This document shows positions 1 through 11,285 of a stretch of DNA of 64,000 nt, piece after piece. The first letter of the stretch is position 1, and each line of letters starts with the position of its first letter. The notes below the pieces were generated by a model, which had not been told where the DNA came from, made no database searches, and worked only from the letters and a program-made list of their open reading frames with translations. Source of the stretch: Zopfochytrium polystomum (Eukaryota > Chytridiomycota > Chytridiomycetes > Chytridiales > Chytridiaceae); assembly GCA_025765615.1 (NCBI GenBank), contig JAIVFJ010000167.1, positions 78,012 through 142,011 of the forward strand, in the 5' to 3' direction. Both the position numbers and the translations under genes were made by a program.

Positions 1-2953
1 CCACAAACACCCTTTCGTGCTCAACATCAGACGCGTTGAGAAGCCCAAGGTTCGATCGCCAGCTTTTTCCAATTTCCCAATGGCTGAACGTGTTAGGATG
101 AGTCGCGCCCGCAAAAAATTACAAAGCTGGCCATCGAGGTGGAGTCGGAAGAGGAGAAGTACGATTTCATCGTCAAAGCGTGCTGCTTTGATTGTGGAGG
201 CGCAGAAATCGATGGATCGCCCGTGAGTCTCTCTCTACGCTACTTTCCCCACAACGAACAAACCATACTTCAGATTAAGAGCGCAATCGACGGTGTTCTG
301 AACGCCATGTCGTCCCGCAAAAAGTCTGACGTTCAGGCTTGGCAAGAAGAAATCACCGCCTGCGCCCATACGTCTGAGCTGGCCCAAGGGCAACCGAAGA
401 GCTTGGGCAGCCACGGTGCGTTTTTGGGTTTTTATATGCCTCCGTGGAACGGCTTCCGGCTAAAGCAGCCCCCCCTTGCGTGGAATCAGCTCAATGTAAG
501 GACTGTGAGTTGCAAGAGAATCTATGGCTGTGCCTCGTGTGTGGAAATCTTGGATGCGGTCGGCAACAGTACGGAGGCGTGGGCGGAAACGGGCACGGTG
601 TGGCTCACTTTGAGCAGACCGGCCACACCGTTTCCTGCAAAATGGGAACAATCACCCCGGAAGGGACGGCAGGTTCGTTTGTTCTGTACCGTTCTTGCAT
701 CTTCTCGGCTCAGGTGAGCATCCAGACATTTTCTGCTACAAGTGCGAGGATGACCGCTTGGACCCGCATCTTGCTCGGCATCTGCGGAACTTTGGAATCA
801 ACATTGCAGAACAGCAGAAAACTGAAAAGTCCTTGGCTGAATTGGTAAGGAGGTATTTTTGCGTTCGGGGGTCGCGATTTGATACGTCGCAACCAGCAAT
901 TGGAGCAGAACTTGAAGTTTGATTTTAGCATGGTCACTGAAGACGGAAAGCTGTTTACTCCGCTCTTTGGACCAGGATACACGGGCATTTCGAACCTCGG
1001 AAACACGTAGGTGAACTTGCGTACAATATGCAGTACTCAGACTTGGTTGCAAGCTGTTACATGGCCTCCGTTGTTCAATCCATGTTCCATCTCCAAGAAT
1101 TTCAGTCGCTTTACTTGGAAAGAGGCCAAAAGCACATTGCTGGCTGTCGCCAAGTTCCTGCAGACTGCTATCATTGCCAGATGGCGAAAATGGCGGACGG
1201 AATATGCAGTGGTCGTTACTCAACCCCAGTGTTTGATGATGAGGGAGAGATTCGCGGTCAAAACGGAATCTCTCCGTCGATGTTCAAGGCACTTTTGAGC
1301 AAAGGGCATGCGGAGTTTTCGTCCATGCGACAGCAGGTGCTATCACTCCCATTTTTTGGGAGTCGAAAGCTAAACCTCCGTGCATCCTGAATTTTGAAAC
1401 AGGACGCGCAAGAGTACTTTCAACATTTGCTCAAAACCATTCAGAAGCAAGAACGCGCCAGTGGGCAGGACCCATCGTCCGTCTTCCAGTTCACCCTTGA
1501 GCAAAGACTCCAGTGCGAGAGATGCCGACACGTGCGGTACACACAAGAAAAGGACGTCACAAGTCTGGCTCTCCCTGTTCCAGCCATAAAAGATGATTCA
1601 GGGGCGTATTCTGCCGTGTCGTACGAGAACTGCCTGGGCTCACTGTTTTCCGAGGAGCAGCGGACATTTAACTGCCCCGTCTGCAAGGACAAGACTTCTT
1701 TGACAACGTAAATTATAATTGCGTGCCTTATTTAGTCTGAAAACGTTCTGATCAAAGTCTACAGTTTGACTCGAATCCGCCAGTTCCCGAGAGTTCTTGT
1801 GACGCCCACCAACCGTTTCGTGATCGGAGCAAACTACGTCATGGAGAAACTCAGTATGTCAACTTTGTCTGTTTCATCTTTCTATCCTTGAATTCCATCG
1901 CTGAATATTCAAACATCAGATGTGGCCATAAAGGCGCCGATGCACCTCGACATTGGTATTTTCCGTGCCCCGCCTCGGTCCTCCGACGAAACCCCCTTCC
2001 CTGAGGGTGCTGATGGTATCAAAGTTGTTCGTCACACGTGGCTAGTTCCAATTGCTCTCTCGTTTCAGACCAAGTCAAATCGGGCCCAGCCGTTGACGAG
2101 AACGCCGTCGATCAGCTCATGGCCATGGGCTTTCCGCGGAATCGGTGTGTGCGTGCCCTCGTCAAGACGGGCAACAACGGACCGGACATTGCAATGAATT
2201 GGCTCTTTGAGCACATGGAGGACCCAGGTATATTTCGAGGATCAACTTCTTTTCTCTCGCTCCACTCCTATCTTTTCCCCTTCTTTCCCCCGTTCGCCCA
2301 AACTGACGGCTCATCCCATGCAATTGTCGTGGGTCCTCTTTGCAGACATTGACGACCCCATCGAGGAAAGCAAAGGAGGCGGAGGGTCGAGCGCCGGACC
2401 GTCTGAGGAGGCGATCCAGAGCCTTATCGACATGGGATTCTCGAGGGCGCAGGCGAAAAAGGCCATGTCGCAAACGGTAAAATGGGCGGGCGGGGTGTTG
2501 CTTGCAGTGTGTGTGTGTGTGTTTTTTTTTTGTTTTTTTTTTCTTTTTTTAGTTTTCGGCAAGCCCTCGAACATTCCCCATCACGTATTGCGTTTTTTCT
2601 TCTTTTTTTTTTCTTCACAGGACAACAACATGGAGCGAGCGGTCGATTGGTTGTTCAGCCACATGGACGACATACCCGACGAAGCCGCCGACGACGGTGC
2701 CGCCGGCACGGCAGCGCACGCGAGCGCTCAAGCCGCGTCTGCTGACGATGTGGACGCGCTTCCAGCAAAGTACGAGCTGATCGGGTTCATTTCGCACAAA
2801 GGCACGTCCGCGCACTGCGGGCACTACGTCGCGCATCTGCGGAAGGGCGACCAGTGGGTCCTGTTCAACGACAACAAGGTCGTTGAGGTGCCGGACGTGG
2901 CCAAGGCCGTGGGCGATGGCTATATTTACATTTACCGCCGTTTGGGCGCTTAG
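1..2953 (+). CDS. UBP14: Ubiquitin carboxyl-terminal hydrolase USP5/UBP14 (5' end missing)
   Basis: Deubiquitinase that disassembles unanchored polyubiquitin chains. The domains run in USP5/UBP14 order across about ten short introns. The zf-UBP finger (466-840) has CKDCELQENLWLC, GCGRQQYGG and HGVAHFEQTGH. The catalytic Cys box GNT-CYMASV is split by an intron at about 1008-1055. The Cys-rich insert CERC...CPVC lies at 1510-1690. UBA1 (LMAMGFPRNRC) starts at about 2110 and UBA2 (LIDMGFSRAQA) at 2425. The C-terminal His box CGHYVAHLRKGDQWVLFND is at 2815-2875, and the stop is at 2951-2953. Introns are typically 45-60 nt; the first two seen are 50-96 and 223-273, and both splice in frame. The first codon lies outside the window, so the N-terminal part is absent. 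Family assignment is firm. Exact donor and acceptor sites between 1300 and 2200 are inferred. Confidence 0.93.
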
Positions 2954-2981
2954 CGCTACTTTTTGCAAGTGTGTGGTGAGA

Positions 2982-2987
2982 AATAAA
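2982..2987 (+). terminator. Poly(A) signal of the deubiquitinase gene
   Basis: A canonical AATAAA lies 29 nt after the stop codon and before a T23 run. This is consistent with 3'-end formation in the roughly 240-bp convergent interval shared with TUP1. Confidence 0.55.
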
Positions 2988-3029
2988 TCCGAAGGGATTG
3001 AATTTATTACTGGGCTTGTGTTTGGTTGA

Positions 3030-3152
3030 TTTTTTTTTTTTTTTTTTTTTTTGTTGTTTCTCTCCATTTCCCGTTCCAGGGAAAAACCATCACACATCCG
3101 ACAACCAACCTTTCAACGCTGCAACCAAAAAAAAAAAAAAAAAAAAAAAAAA
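3030..3152. repeat. T23 and A26 homopolymer pair
   Basis: A run of 23 T (3030-3052) and a run of 26 A (3127-3152) lie 74 bp apart between the convergent 3' ends of the deubiquitinase and TUP1 genes. On either strand they could form a long foldback. No coding potential is seen here. Confidence 0.8.
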
Positions 3153-3194
3153 CCAATATCGCAAAAAAATGGGACCCCCAACACCACGGCTGGC

Positions 3195-6100
3195 TCACGC
3201 GTTCGGTCCGGCTCCGACTACTCGAGAAGAAAAGACCCTCCAGATCCGTGCCCGGGTATCACCCGATCCCGTGGCAAATAGCGGTTCTGTCGGAGACAGG
3301 GCAACGGAAATTACTGCGGCAAATTCGGAGAGGAGAGGTGGCTTTAGTTACAAGCTCCAGATTGTTGCAAAACTTTGGCCTGCAAAAAGGAAAGGGGTAA
3401 TCCCACCTGAATTTCTATGTCCCTGCAGAGCCATCTGCGCCATTGCCTCGCTTCCCACACCGCCGCCGGTTTTGGCGTCCCAAAATGTCACGGTCCTGTC
3501 TTTGCTCGCGGACACGACAAACTCGATCCCACTGAACCAATCTGCAGCAGCTGCCGCGACACCGTTGGCTACGGACGGATCTTCGCCCGCTCCAGGTGGT
3601 CCAAAAACAGCGCCGAACGGACTGTTCAGGCCGGCGTATCCAACCGACAGGACGAAATCCCGGTGGCCCGCAAATGTCTGGCGGCAGGTTTTCGTGACAA
3701 TTGCGGACGGCGGGCTTTGGTAGTGGGGGTGATTCAACGACCCTTGAAGGGCTGCGATCGTGGCGGGGTGAACATCCCAGACCTTGAGGGTGCGGTCGAG
3801 AGAACCAGAGACCACAGTGCGGCCGTTTGGAGAGATTGCGACAGAATATACAGAGTCCTGGTGCCCTTCAAACCGCTCCAGCAAACGACCGGTTCGCGCG
3901 TCCCAAACTCGCACGGCTCGATCGAGCGAGCCCTAAATTGTTACGACACAATCCAATGGAGCAATGAAAAACGAGGTCAGTTATTTCTATCAGTGCCCAG
4001 GGTCTCACCGTCACAATGCAGCCAGAGTCAATCGGGCTAACGGCCACACTGGTAACGCCGGCGTCGACAGCGGCGGACGGAGTTTGTTCATCCATTCCAT
4101 TCCCAGATCCCCCTCCCAGCTCATCGTTCACAATTAGGCGGGAAAGTTTGCCCGTGGCCGAATCCCACAAGCGCACGGTGCGATCACCCGATCCCGAGAC
4201 AAGCAACGCTCCGTCATATGTCCAGTCAAGTGAATAAACATCTTGCTCGTGTCCACGAAGAATAAATCTTAGCATTGGACTGAATCGAGCGGATACTCCG
4301 TGCGATGTTGTTGTTGCGGCAGAAAGGCTCCCAGTGTCGGATGATTTGCTCTCGTCCCGGCGCTGGTGAGAGGGCGCAAAGAGTTCCCAAACACGGATTA
4401 CGTGATCTTCGGCGCCTGCCGCGATCGACCTCGAGTCGGGCGAGAAACAGAGGGAGCGGATGTAGAGATCCACCGCCGCCGGATCACTGCCGTCTTGCGC
4501 CTGGCCGACCAGCGGTTCAGCATGGAGCGTGCACATAAGAGACCCGGATTTCACGTCATACACGTGAATCGCCTTATTGCAACCGCTTGCCAATAATGCT
4601 CCGTCACGGGAAAATTTCACGCAGCAGACCACACTTGCAAATGCGAGAACGGGGAGCCATTAGTGCTCTTGGTGCCTCAGTGGTTTCGACTTACCTTGAG
4701 TTGTCCAAGCTATGCATTATATCCGCAGTGAGAACTGTACCGTGTCTTCGAGCTCCTTCGCTGCGGGCATTCGACACGACAACAAAATCAGGCCCCTCCC
4801 GTCTCCACGGTGCCAAACCTCCAGCGCTCATCATATTCATGTCAACGTAGCCGGTGACTGGTTGCAGCGATTGCCCAGATTGTCCAGCATACGCATCCTC
4901 GTTCGCTGGAGGAGGAACGCCCTGTGGCGGTTGCCCGTAATTGGTTTGGGCCGCAGCCGAAGAGTTGGCAGCGGGCCGAGCGGAAGGATGCTGTGACTGG
5001 GGACTTGGGCCAGATGGTGGAGCAGGGTATGGTTGATTTCCAGATCGCGCCTGATCCGAGGCCTGCTGAGATGGAGTACCAGCTGCGTGCAAGGGTGGTG
5101 GAAGAGGTGGAGCTGGTGCTGGTGTCCCGCGCCCTCCGTTTCCAGATCCTCCCTGGGACGGCTTTCGTTTCGGCTCGGGTTGCGACGGGGGGGGTGGATT
5201 TGAAGCTGTAATGGGCTGCCCATCATGATCCGAGCGCAGTCGCTTTGATGGCTGAACTCCAGCGGCTTGTTCTTCGCGCATTTGAGCTGCAAGGGAAACT
5301 AGTCAGGGGTTGCTGGGAGGAAGTGGCAGCCACCTTCATTGAAAGCTATAACGCGGTCTAATTCTTCGCGTAGACGCTGTATTTCTGCTTCGTAGTGGGT
5401 TTTGATCGTCTGGTGCGCCACCTCAAGGTCACGCAAACTTTGCTGGAGTGCATTAAATTCGGCCATCTGCGCATTATCTGTGAAAGAAGAAAACTTAGCT
5501 GAGCGACATGGGGAGTGGTAACCTTACATTGCTTCTCAGCTTCAACCTTCTTCGCTTTCCACTCAGACACCTCCACACAGGCCGCTTCAAAGTCTTGACG
5601 AATGGCTTCAAAGAAATCCGATAATCGACTTGCAAGCTGAGGCGGAAGTGGGGAGGACTGAGGTGGATTCGGTTCTCTGAGCCCACTCTGCGTTTGCTGC
5701 TTCACAACGGTCGTGGACTGAGATGGGGTCGCCGTCTGATGCGCGGGATTTTGAGAGGACTGGGGCTGAACAGCTAACGGAGCATTGGGAACACCGGGAG
5801 ATCCAGGTACACCTTGCAGGCTGTGGTGAGGCGGTAAGTGGGACTGGCTTTGGCGTGTGTAGGACGGCCCCACGGTCTGTTGCTGGTGCGCCAACCCATC
5901 ATTGCGCGCAGCACTTGCACCTCCATGGCCAGAGTATGGGCCAGGTTGAGGCTGGTATTGGCCGCGAGGGGACGGAGGCGCGTGGGTTGCAGGAACCTGT
6001 TTCTGAGGCGCGGGAGACGGTAGGTGCTGAGGCTGCTGGGGAGGATGGTTAACTGACTGAGGAGGTTGCGACTGGGGTTGGTGTGAGTGTGCGTAAGGTG

Positions 6101-6636
6101 ACGGGGGGTGCCCAACGGAATGATGCTGAGAGTGCGGTCCAGGCCCGAGGGATTGCTGCTGAACGTGGCTACCATATCCTGGGGGCTGCTGCTGCTGGAT
6201 CTGCTGAAAATACGCGCCAGAAGGATGCGGGGACTGTGAAGGGTGCGGGGTCGGGGCGGGACTATACTGAGAAGAATATGGCGGGCCCATCTGTTGCGAG
6301 TGATGAGTGGCAGCAACTGTTTGCTGCTGTTGTGATTGTTGCATCCCAGGATGCTGCTGATGCGACTGGTGGGGGTGACCCTGAAAGTGCTGCTGCTGCG
6401 GTTGGTGCTGTGGCATCATCTGCATATGGTGATGGTGCATCTGATGATGGCCTCGGCCTGAAGACGAGGAAGAGCCTGTCGATGGGGGTTGTGGGCCGGC
6501 CGGAGGCAGCTGGGACGAGACAGACTGCGAAGAGCCGGACTGGTGGTGGTGGAGGTGATGCTGTGGAGGATGCCCATGCTGGGAGTGCTGGGGGTGCTGA
6601 GAGTGATGCTGAGGATGCTGCTGCTGCTGGTGCTGC

Positions 6637-6674
<38 letters not shown>

Positions 6675-6767
6675 CTGCTGTTGCTGAGAGGGGTGGTGGT
6701 GGTGGTGGTGCATCTGAAGCCCGCCAGGACCTGTGCCCGGGTGGTGCGGGCTGGCTGGAGCGTACAT
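3195..6767 (-). CDS. TUP1: Tup1-type WD40 global transcriptional corepressor
   Basis: Corepressor of the Tup1-Cyc8 type, expected in the nucleus. From the N-terminus there is a Q/H/P-rich region of about 350 residues with long polyQ (around 6600-6700). Next is the helical Tup_N-like tetramerisation segment (LSDFFEAIRQDFEAACVEV, then an intron at 5478-5527, then ALQQSLRDLEVAHQTIKTHY). A second P/S/Q-rich linker follows, then a WD40 propeller. Propeller blades include LASGCNKAIHVYDV, IAAGAEDHVIRVWEL, LVSGSGDRTVRLWD, VVSGSLDRTLKVWDV, VVSASKDRTVTFWDA and FATGSGDTRARIWRV. The last exon (stop 3195-3197) joins through an in-frame intron near 3310-3410. The ATG at 6767 opens the Q-rich exon. The glutamine-rich extension ahead of the tetramerisation helix is unusual, because in yeast Tup1 that helix is at the extreme N-terminus. 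Confidence 0.9.
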
Positions 6768-6814
6768 CGCGAAGGGTTGTTGTTGGGGGGGTGAGCAGTG
6801 TACTTTTCGGACAC

Positions 6815-7530
6815 GACTGAGATACCTACGGCCGTCAGTCAGTCAGTAGAGGAAGGATGAATCGAGGACGAGGGCGAGGACGATGAGGACGACGAGGGGG
6901 AGGTGAGGGGGGGGTTTCGTCAAGGGCGGCCAGCAGCGACGCGTTTTTCCCGGCGTGGTCCTGTGTGTGTGTGTGTGCGATACCGAGCGACTGAGCGAGA
7001 GACAGAGCGACGAGAGAGAGAGAGAAATACAGACAGACAGACAGGCAGACAGACAGACAGACAGAGAGACAGAGGCATGGACCTGCGATGCGGAGAGGAA
7101 AAAGCGTAAACTTGGTTGCTTGGACGTCCATGGAGACGGCGACAGACACACGCACAGATGTGGGGGTGAGGGATCGGGAGTTACCAGATACGTGGGACAG
7201 GCAGACAGACAAACAGCGTCCGTTAACCGGTCCGGAGACAGAGCTCCATCCAATCCAGCCAGGCGCCCGACAGATAAAGAGACAGGCAAGCAGCGACCGA
7301 CAGACGAGGGCACTGTGACAAGACACAGGTTAATTATTTTTCCACCAATCAATCAGTAGACAGATCAACAAACAGACAGACCAACAGACAGACAGACAGA
7401 CAGACAGACAGGCAGGCAGACAGACAGACGCGCGTTAAGGAAAAACAAGCAAAAATAAAATAAATACAAAACAACCATCCATCCATCCACATGCACATAT
7501 ATATCGATCACCACACAACACTGACTCTAA
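6815..7530. repeat. Microsatellite-rich intergenic region upstream of TUP1
   Basis: No convincing gene. It contains (GT)n near 6963-6979, GA-rich tracts near 7014-7026, GACA/CAGA tetranucleotide arrays at about 7029-7073 and 7368-7431, and CCAT repeats near 7475-7490. The region separates the divergent TUP1 gene from the ORF at 7531 and therefore should hold both promoters. ORFs predicted inside it are translations of the repeats. Confidence 0.8.
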
Positions 7531-7603
7531 ATGTCAACCAACAACAACAACAACAATCAACAGCTGGCGGCTGCTGCTGCCTCCTCCCAGCTTGCCCAGC
7601 TCC

Positions 7604-7637
<34 letters not shown>

Positions 7638-8082
7638 TGCCGTCGCCGTGCTCCCACTGCCAGCAGCACTGCCAGCGGAGCCGCAGCCGCCCGCCGCACT
7701 CCGCCTCGGGATGAACCTCAACCCGTTCCTGAACAAGCTGGACGGGGCCCTGACGGAGCCGCCTCCGCAGCAGCAGCCCCAGCCGCACGGGGGGGTTGGC
7801 GGTGGCGGTGGCGGTGGCGGTGGCGGTGGCGGTGGAGTCGCGCACAGGTTGAGGTGGGGCCACGCAATGCGGCCTCGCGGAGGCGGCGGCGGCGGCGACG
7901 AGGATGCACTGGCACACGCAGCGGACGGGGGTGGCGGCGGCGGCGGCAGCGACGGCGATAGCAAGCCGGGCGTCGATGCCGAGGGCAAGGCGTTTCCGCA
8001 CCTGTGGTGGACAAAGGAGGGCGAAGGGCGAAGAAGTGACCACCCGCCCGCGCAATTGCAGGATGACAAGAAAGCCGCGTGA
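7531..8082 (+). CDS. Hypothetical low-complexity protein
   Basis: Uninterrupted 183-residue reading frame with no family match that I recognise. It has an N-terminal poly-Asn/Gln stretch, a poly-Ala run encoded by GCC repeats (about 7606-7640), a short plausible folded segment (LGMNLNPFLNKLDGALTEP, around 7707-7764), a poly-Gly run from a GGTGGC repeat (about 7798-7836) and a charged tail ending KAFPHLWWTKEGE. The stop is at 8080-8082. The ATG follows the TUP1 divergent promoter region. It could be a real small protein, or the first exon of a longer gene. The homopeptides are trinucleotide-repeat expansions and carry no functional information. Confidence 0.4.
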
Positions 8083-8322
8083 CCCACCCCAAGCAAGCAA
8101 GGGGTGGTTTTTGTACCAACTGTTTCCGCGTCACTCGCCTACGCGCTTGTGCGTGGGACTTGCTGGCTATGTATGCAATACAACTCGGACCAATTTCATT
8201 ATGCGCATGTCGTTTTTTGGGGATCACCCGCTCGCAGAACAGTCTGGTTCGAGCGGAGAGAGCGCAAAGCTTGAAGAGCAAACGAGGCGTGGGGAATGGG
8301 AGACGGATTGCGGATTTCCTCC

Positions 8323-8745
8323 TTACACCTTGCCCGCACCACCGACCACCCAACGGAGCCTCCTGACGTCCTGCTCTACCTGCTTTCCCAGCAGCTCCAA
8401 CGCGATTTGCGTGAGCCATGCATGCTCCAGATCTCCCCCGTCCCGAGCCAGCATGCGGTGTACCGACTCGGCTAACGTGATCTGGCGCAGCGTGGTCCCC
8501 GCGCTTCTTTGGCCAAAGGTGGTGGTGCTGGTGCTGGTGGTGGTGGGCAAATCGGCATGGGCCTCAGTTGCGGAAGTTCTTGCCGTCTGACCGAACCCGC
8601 CGCCGCCGTTGTGCGCGCTGTGAGTGTCGCGGAGCAGGCGACTGCGGCTGTGCAGGTCCAGCGGCTGCAGGGGCCGAGGCGGAGCCTGATGCGGCGGCGT
8701 TGGTTCAAAGAAGCGTAGCAGCGTCGTTTGGTGCTTCCCAGACAT
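8323..8745 (-). CDS. Small ORF with an N-terminal PIP-box-like motif
   Basis: A 140-residue frame beginning MSGKHQTTLLRFFEP. QTTLLRFF fits the PCNA-interacting-protein box (Q-x-x-L-x-x-F-F) next to the start, where PIP boxes often sit. The middle is P/T-rich and disordered. The C-terminal 50 residues (LAESVHRMLARDGGDLEHAW, then IALELLGKQVEQDVRRL) look helical. The frame could continue after a donor-like GTAAGG just before the stop at 8323. The start is 151 bp from the start of the LST2-like gene on the other strand, giving a compact divergent promoter. No known family is recognised. The PCNA role is inference from the motif only. Confidence 0.4.
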   Translation of the reverse strand: MSGKHQTTLLRFFEPTPPHQAPPRPLQPLDLHSRSRLLRDTHSAHNGGGGFGQTARTSATEAHADLPTTTSTSTTTFGQRSAGTTLRQITLAESVHRMLARDGGDLEHAWLTQIALELLGKQVEQDVRRLRWVVGGAGKV

Positions 8746-8896
8746 TATCGATGGGAATGAATCCGACCTGGTCCAGACAATTTTTAGGCACTCTGCTAAT
8801 AGTGTTGTGGCTCACTAAATAAATACCCCGTAGCACACACACACTCATCATATCACCTCACCACCACCACCCGCAGGAGACCACCCGACAGATACG

Positions 8897-11060
8897 ATGA
8901 TGGATCCGTCCGACTTTCTTGCAGCCTCATCCTCCTCCTCCTCGTTGAACGTGCAACCCCACCACCAGCAACCGCACCACCCCCACCACCACCCGCAGCC
9001 GGCGGTCGCAAGCGTCCAGCTGCCACTGCCGCCGCCGCGCTCAGAGCAGCCCCTGCCACCACTTCCTGGTGGACAAGATAGAGGCAGGGCCGGTAGCAGT
9101 AATGTCGCCGTGGCAACTACAATAACAGCGACAGCAACGACAACGACCGAAGCACGGACTCGCGTTCCAACGCCATTTCCTCCTCCGCCGCCGCTGCCTC
9201 CTCCCACGGTCCCGCCGCCCCCGGCCAACAACGCCGCAGCCCCCAACGTTTCGGCCATTTTTCGTCTGCGAACTTGGAAGAAGCTGCGCGGGGAGGTTCC
9301 GCCGAGACTGAACGAGGCGATGCCTCTGTCGCTCTTTTACCACGCTGGTGAGAAGAAGAAGAGGGTTGGGGGGAGAAAGAGACTCAATGCAGATGAATAA
9401 TGAGGAAGAACGTGGGAAGAGGCCAAGCGGGACACAGCAGAATCGAGAGTAACTCGACGTGCAACCCTTTTCAATTTCGACCTTCCCCACTCCGACCTCT
9501 CATCAAAACCAAACACACACACACACACACAGACGAATACCTCACGCGCGCCATCAAAAACCTCCAAAAGCTCACCGACACCAGCAGCGAAACCTTCCGC
9601 CGGCGCAACGAGCGCGTCCACCGGGCGCAGCGCCTGCTCCTCGAGAGCATCTACCTCGTGTACCAAGACACGGACGACACGCCGTACTACCGAGCGCCGC
9701 GGGACTACCGGCGGCAGCTGCCTGCGGACGATCAGCGGGAGCTGGACGGCGGGTACAGCGAGAACATCCTTTACGCGGCGCAGGCGCTGTCGCAGGGGTT
9801 CCGGATCCGCGGCATCGAAGGGTTCACGGCAGAGCTGGTGCAGCCGGCAAGGGAGCTGTACGCTGCGCTCGAGGCCGTCCGGTTCGTGTTCCGCTCGCGC
9901 GCCGTCAGGGACCCGTCGCCCGTCCACGAAGACTTGTTTGAGGTGCTGCGCGCGTTCGACTACGCGTGGGCCGCGTTCGAGCAGAAGATTTGCTTTTGCT
10001 ACTTTTCGGTGACGTGGGGGGCCGCCGGGGCCGCCGGCGTGCAGGACATGGACATGTTGCAGGTTTGGTCTTTTTCTGTAAGGAAAAGAATACAGAGGTC
10101 GAAAGGGGGGAAGGGGGGGGGGGGGGGAGAAGTTGGAGGTATTAGGCGCGAGGGAAGGGGAGTCGTGTGGTGGTGGTGGTGGTAGTGGTAGTGGTTTTGG
10201 TAAGAAATAACCGCGAGTTTCGGCGCTGATTTTTCTCCACACGCCCCCCCACCCCCGACCTCCCCCCCCGACCTCCCCAGATCCTCATGAGCGAAACCAT
10301 CCTCCGCGCCACGTCGCGCGGCTACCTCCACCGCGACCAAATTCAGTCCTTCGACCCGACGGCCATCGTCGCGGTGCCGCGGCTGACGCTGGTGACGGCG
10401 CTGCGGCACATGCCCGACTGCGTCAACATCACGGGCGCAGAGACGCCGTTCCGCTGGTTCCGCCACCGCGTCGCCGTGCTGTGCCAGATCCGCGACCTGC
10501 TGGCGACGTGCGGTGACGACGAGGTGGCCGCGCTGGAGCGCTTGCTGGCGGACGCGGATGCGCGGGGGGGCGGCACGTGCGCGCCGCTGCCGCCGCCGCC
10601 GCCGCCACCGCTAACGCCGCCCGCGGACGCGCCGTGCGCACCGGCGGCGGAGCGCGGGGACGGTGCGGACGGCCGCGACGCTGGCGCAGGCGAGCAGAAC
10701 AACCTCATATTTTTTGGCAGCCACGTCATGCCGTCGGTCCAGCCGCCCGAGGTGGGAGACATTGACCTGGACAACGTTCCTCTCGGCCTCATTTACGGGG
10801 TGGGACATCGATCTGCCCCGCAGCCCCACGACGCAAAGACGCAGGACCCGCAGGCGTGTGAACGACTTCATAACGCGGAGCGCGAGGCAAGCCGTCTGGC
10901 TCCGCAGAGCTCGCTTACCAAGCACGAGGATGCGGCATCAAAGGAGGAGCGCCTCAAATCGCTTTTCCGCTCTATTTGCAGCGTCTCGGACAGCTTGTCA
11001 AGGGCGCGAGACTTTGTCGGTATCATGCAGACCGTCTTCCAAATGCATTGCGACGAGTAG
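8897..11060 (+). CDS. LST2 (lateral signaling target 2)-like protein lacking a FYVE finger
   Basis: Three exons (8897-9347, 9533-10062, 10281-11060) encode 586 residues. After a P/S/T-rich head, the segment FYHADEYLTRAIKNLQKLTD, the long helical part with YSENILYAAQALSQGFRIRG, and SETILRATSRGYLHRDQIQ followed by FDPTAIVAVPRLTLV and CQIRDLLATCGDDEVAALE follow the conserved N-terminal domain of LST2/ZFYVE28. That family restrains EGFR-type and endosomal signalling in animals and is TORC1-linked. Animal LST2 ends in a FYVE zinc finger. This protein ends SDSLSRARDFVGIMQTVFQMHCDE with no Cys cluster. Intron 1 ends in a (CA)n tract that supplies the acceptor; intron 2 contains a G12 run. The homology is by recognition, not by search. 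Confidence 0.72.
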
Positions 11061-11285
11061 TGGATGCTTCATGTGTGTGAAGGGAGCAAGGCAGGGGAGA
11101 TTAGCCGCGCCGACGTATTTTTCTTTCTCTTCCGGCGGTGAAGAGATCTTCATAGAGTACTCGGGGCAATAGAATATTGACGTACAGTATTTATTGGGGT
11201 CTTTTTTTTTTTTTTTTTTCCTTAAATTTGATAATCGCAAGACGCCGAGATTCCAACAAGCGCTCCAGGCCCTCAAGTTAGGAAG

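Noticed and set aside
6083..6820. 245-codon + strand ORF opposite the TUP1 Q-rich exon
   Set aside because: Antisense of CAG/CAC repeats; the minus-strand exon leads in frame to the Tup_N helix and WD40 exons.
7557..8096. Minus-strand poly-Ala/Pro ORF overlapping the low-complexity gene
   Set aside because: It is the antisense reading of GCC and GGT trinucleotide repeats with no ordered segment.
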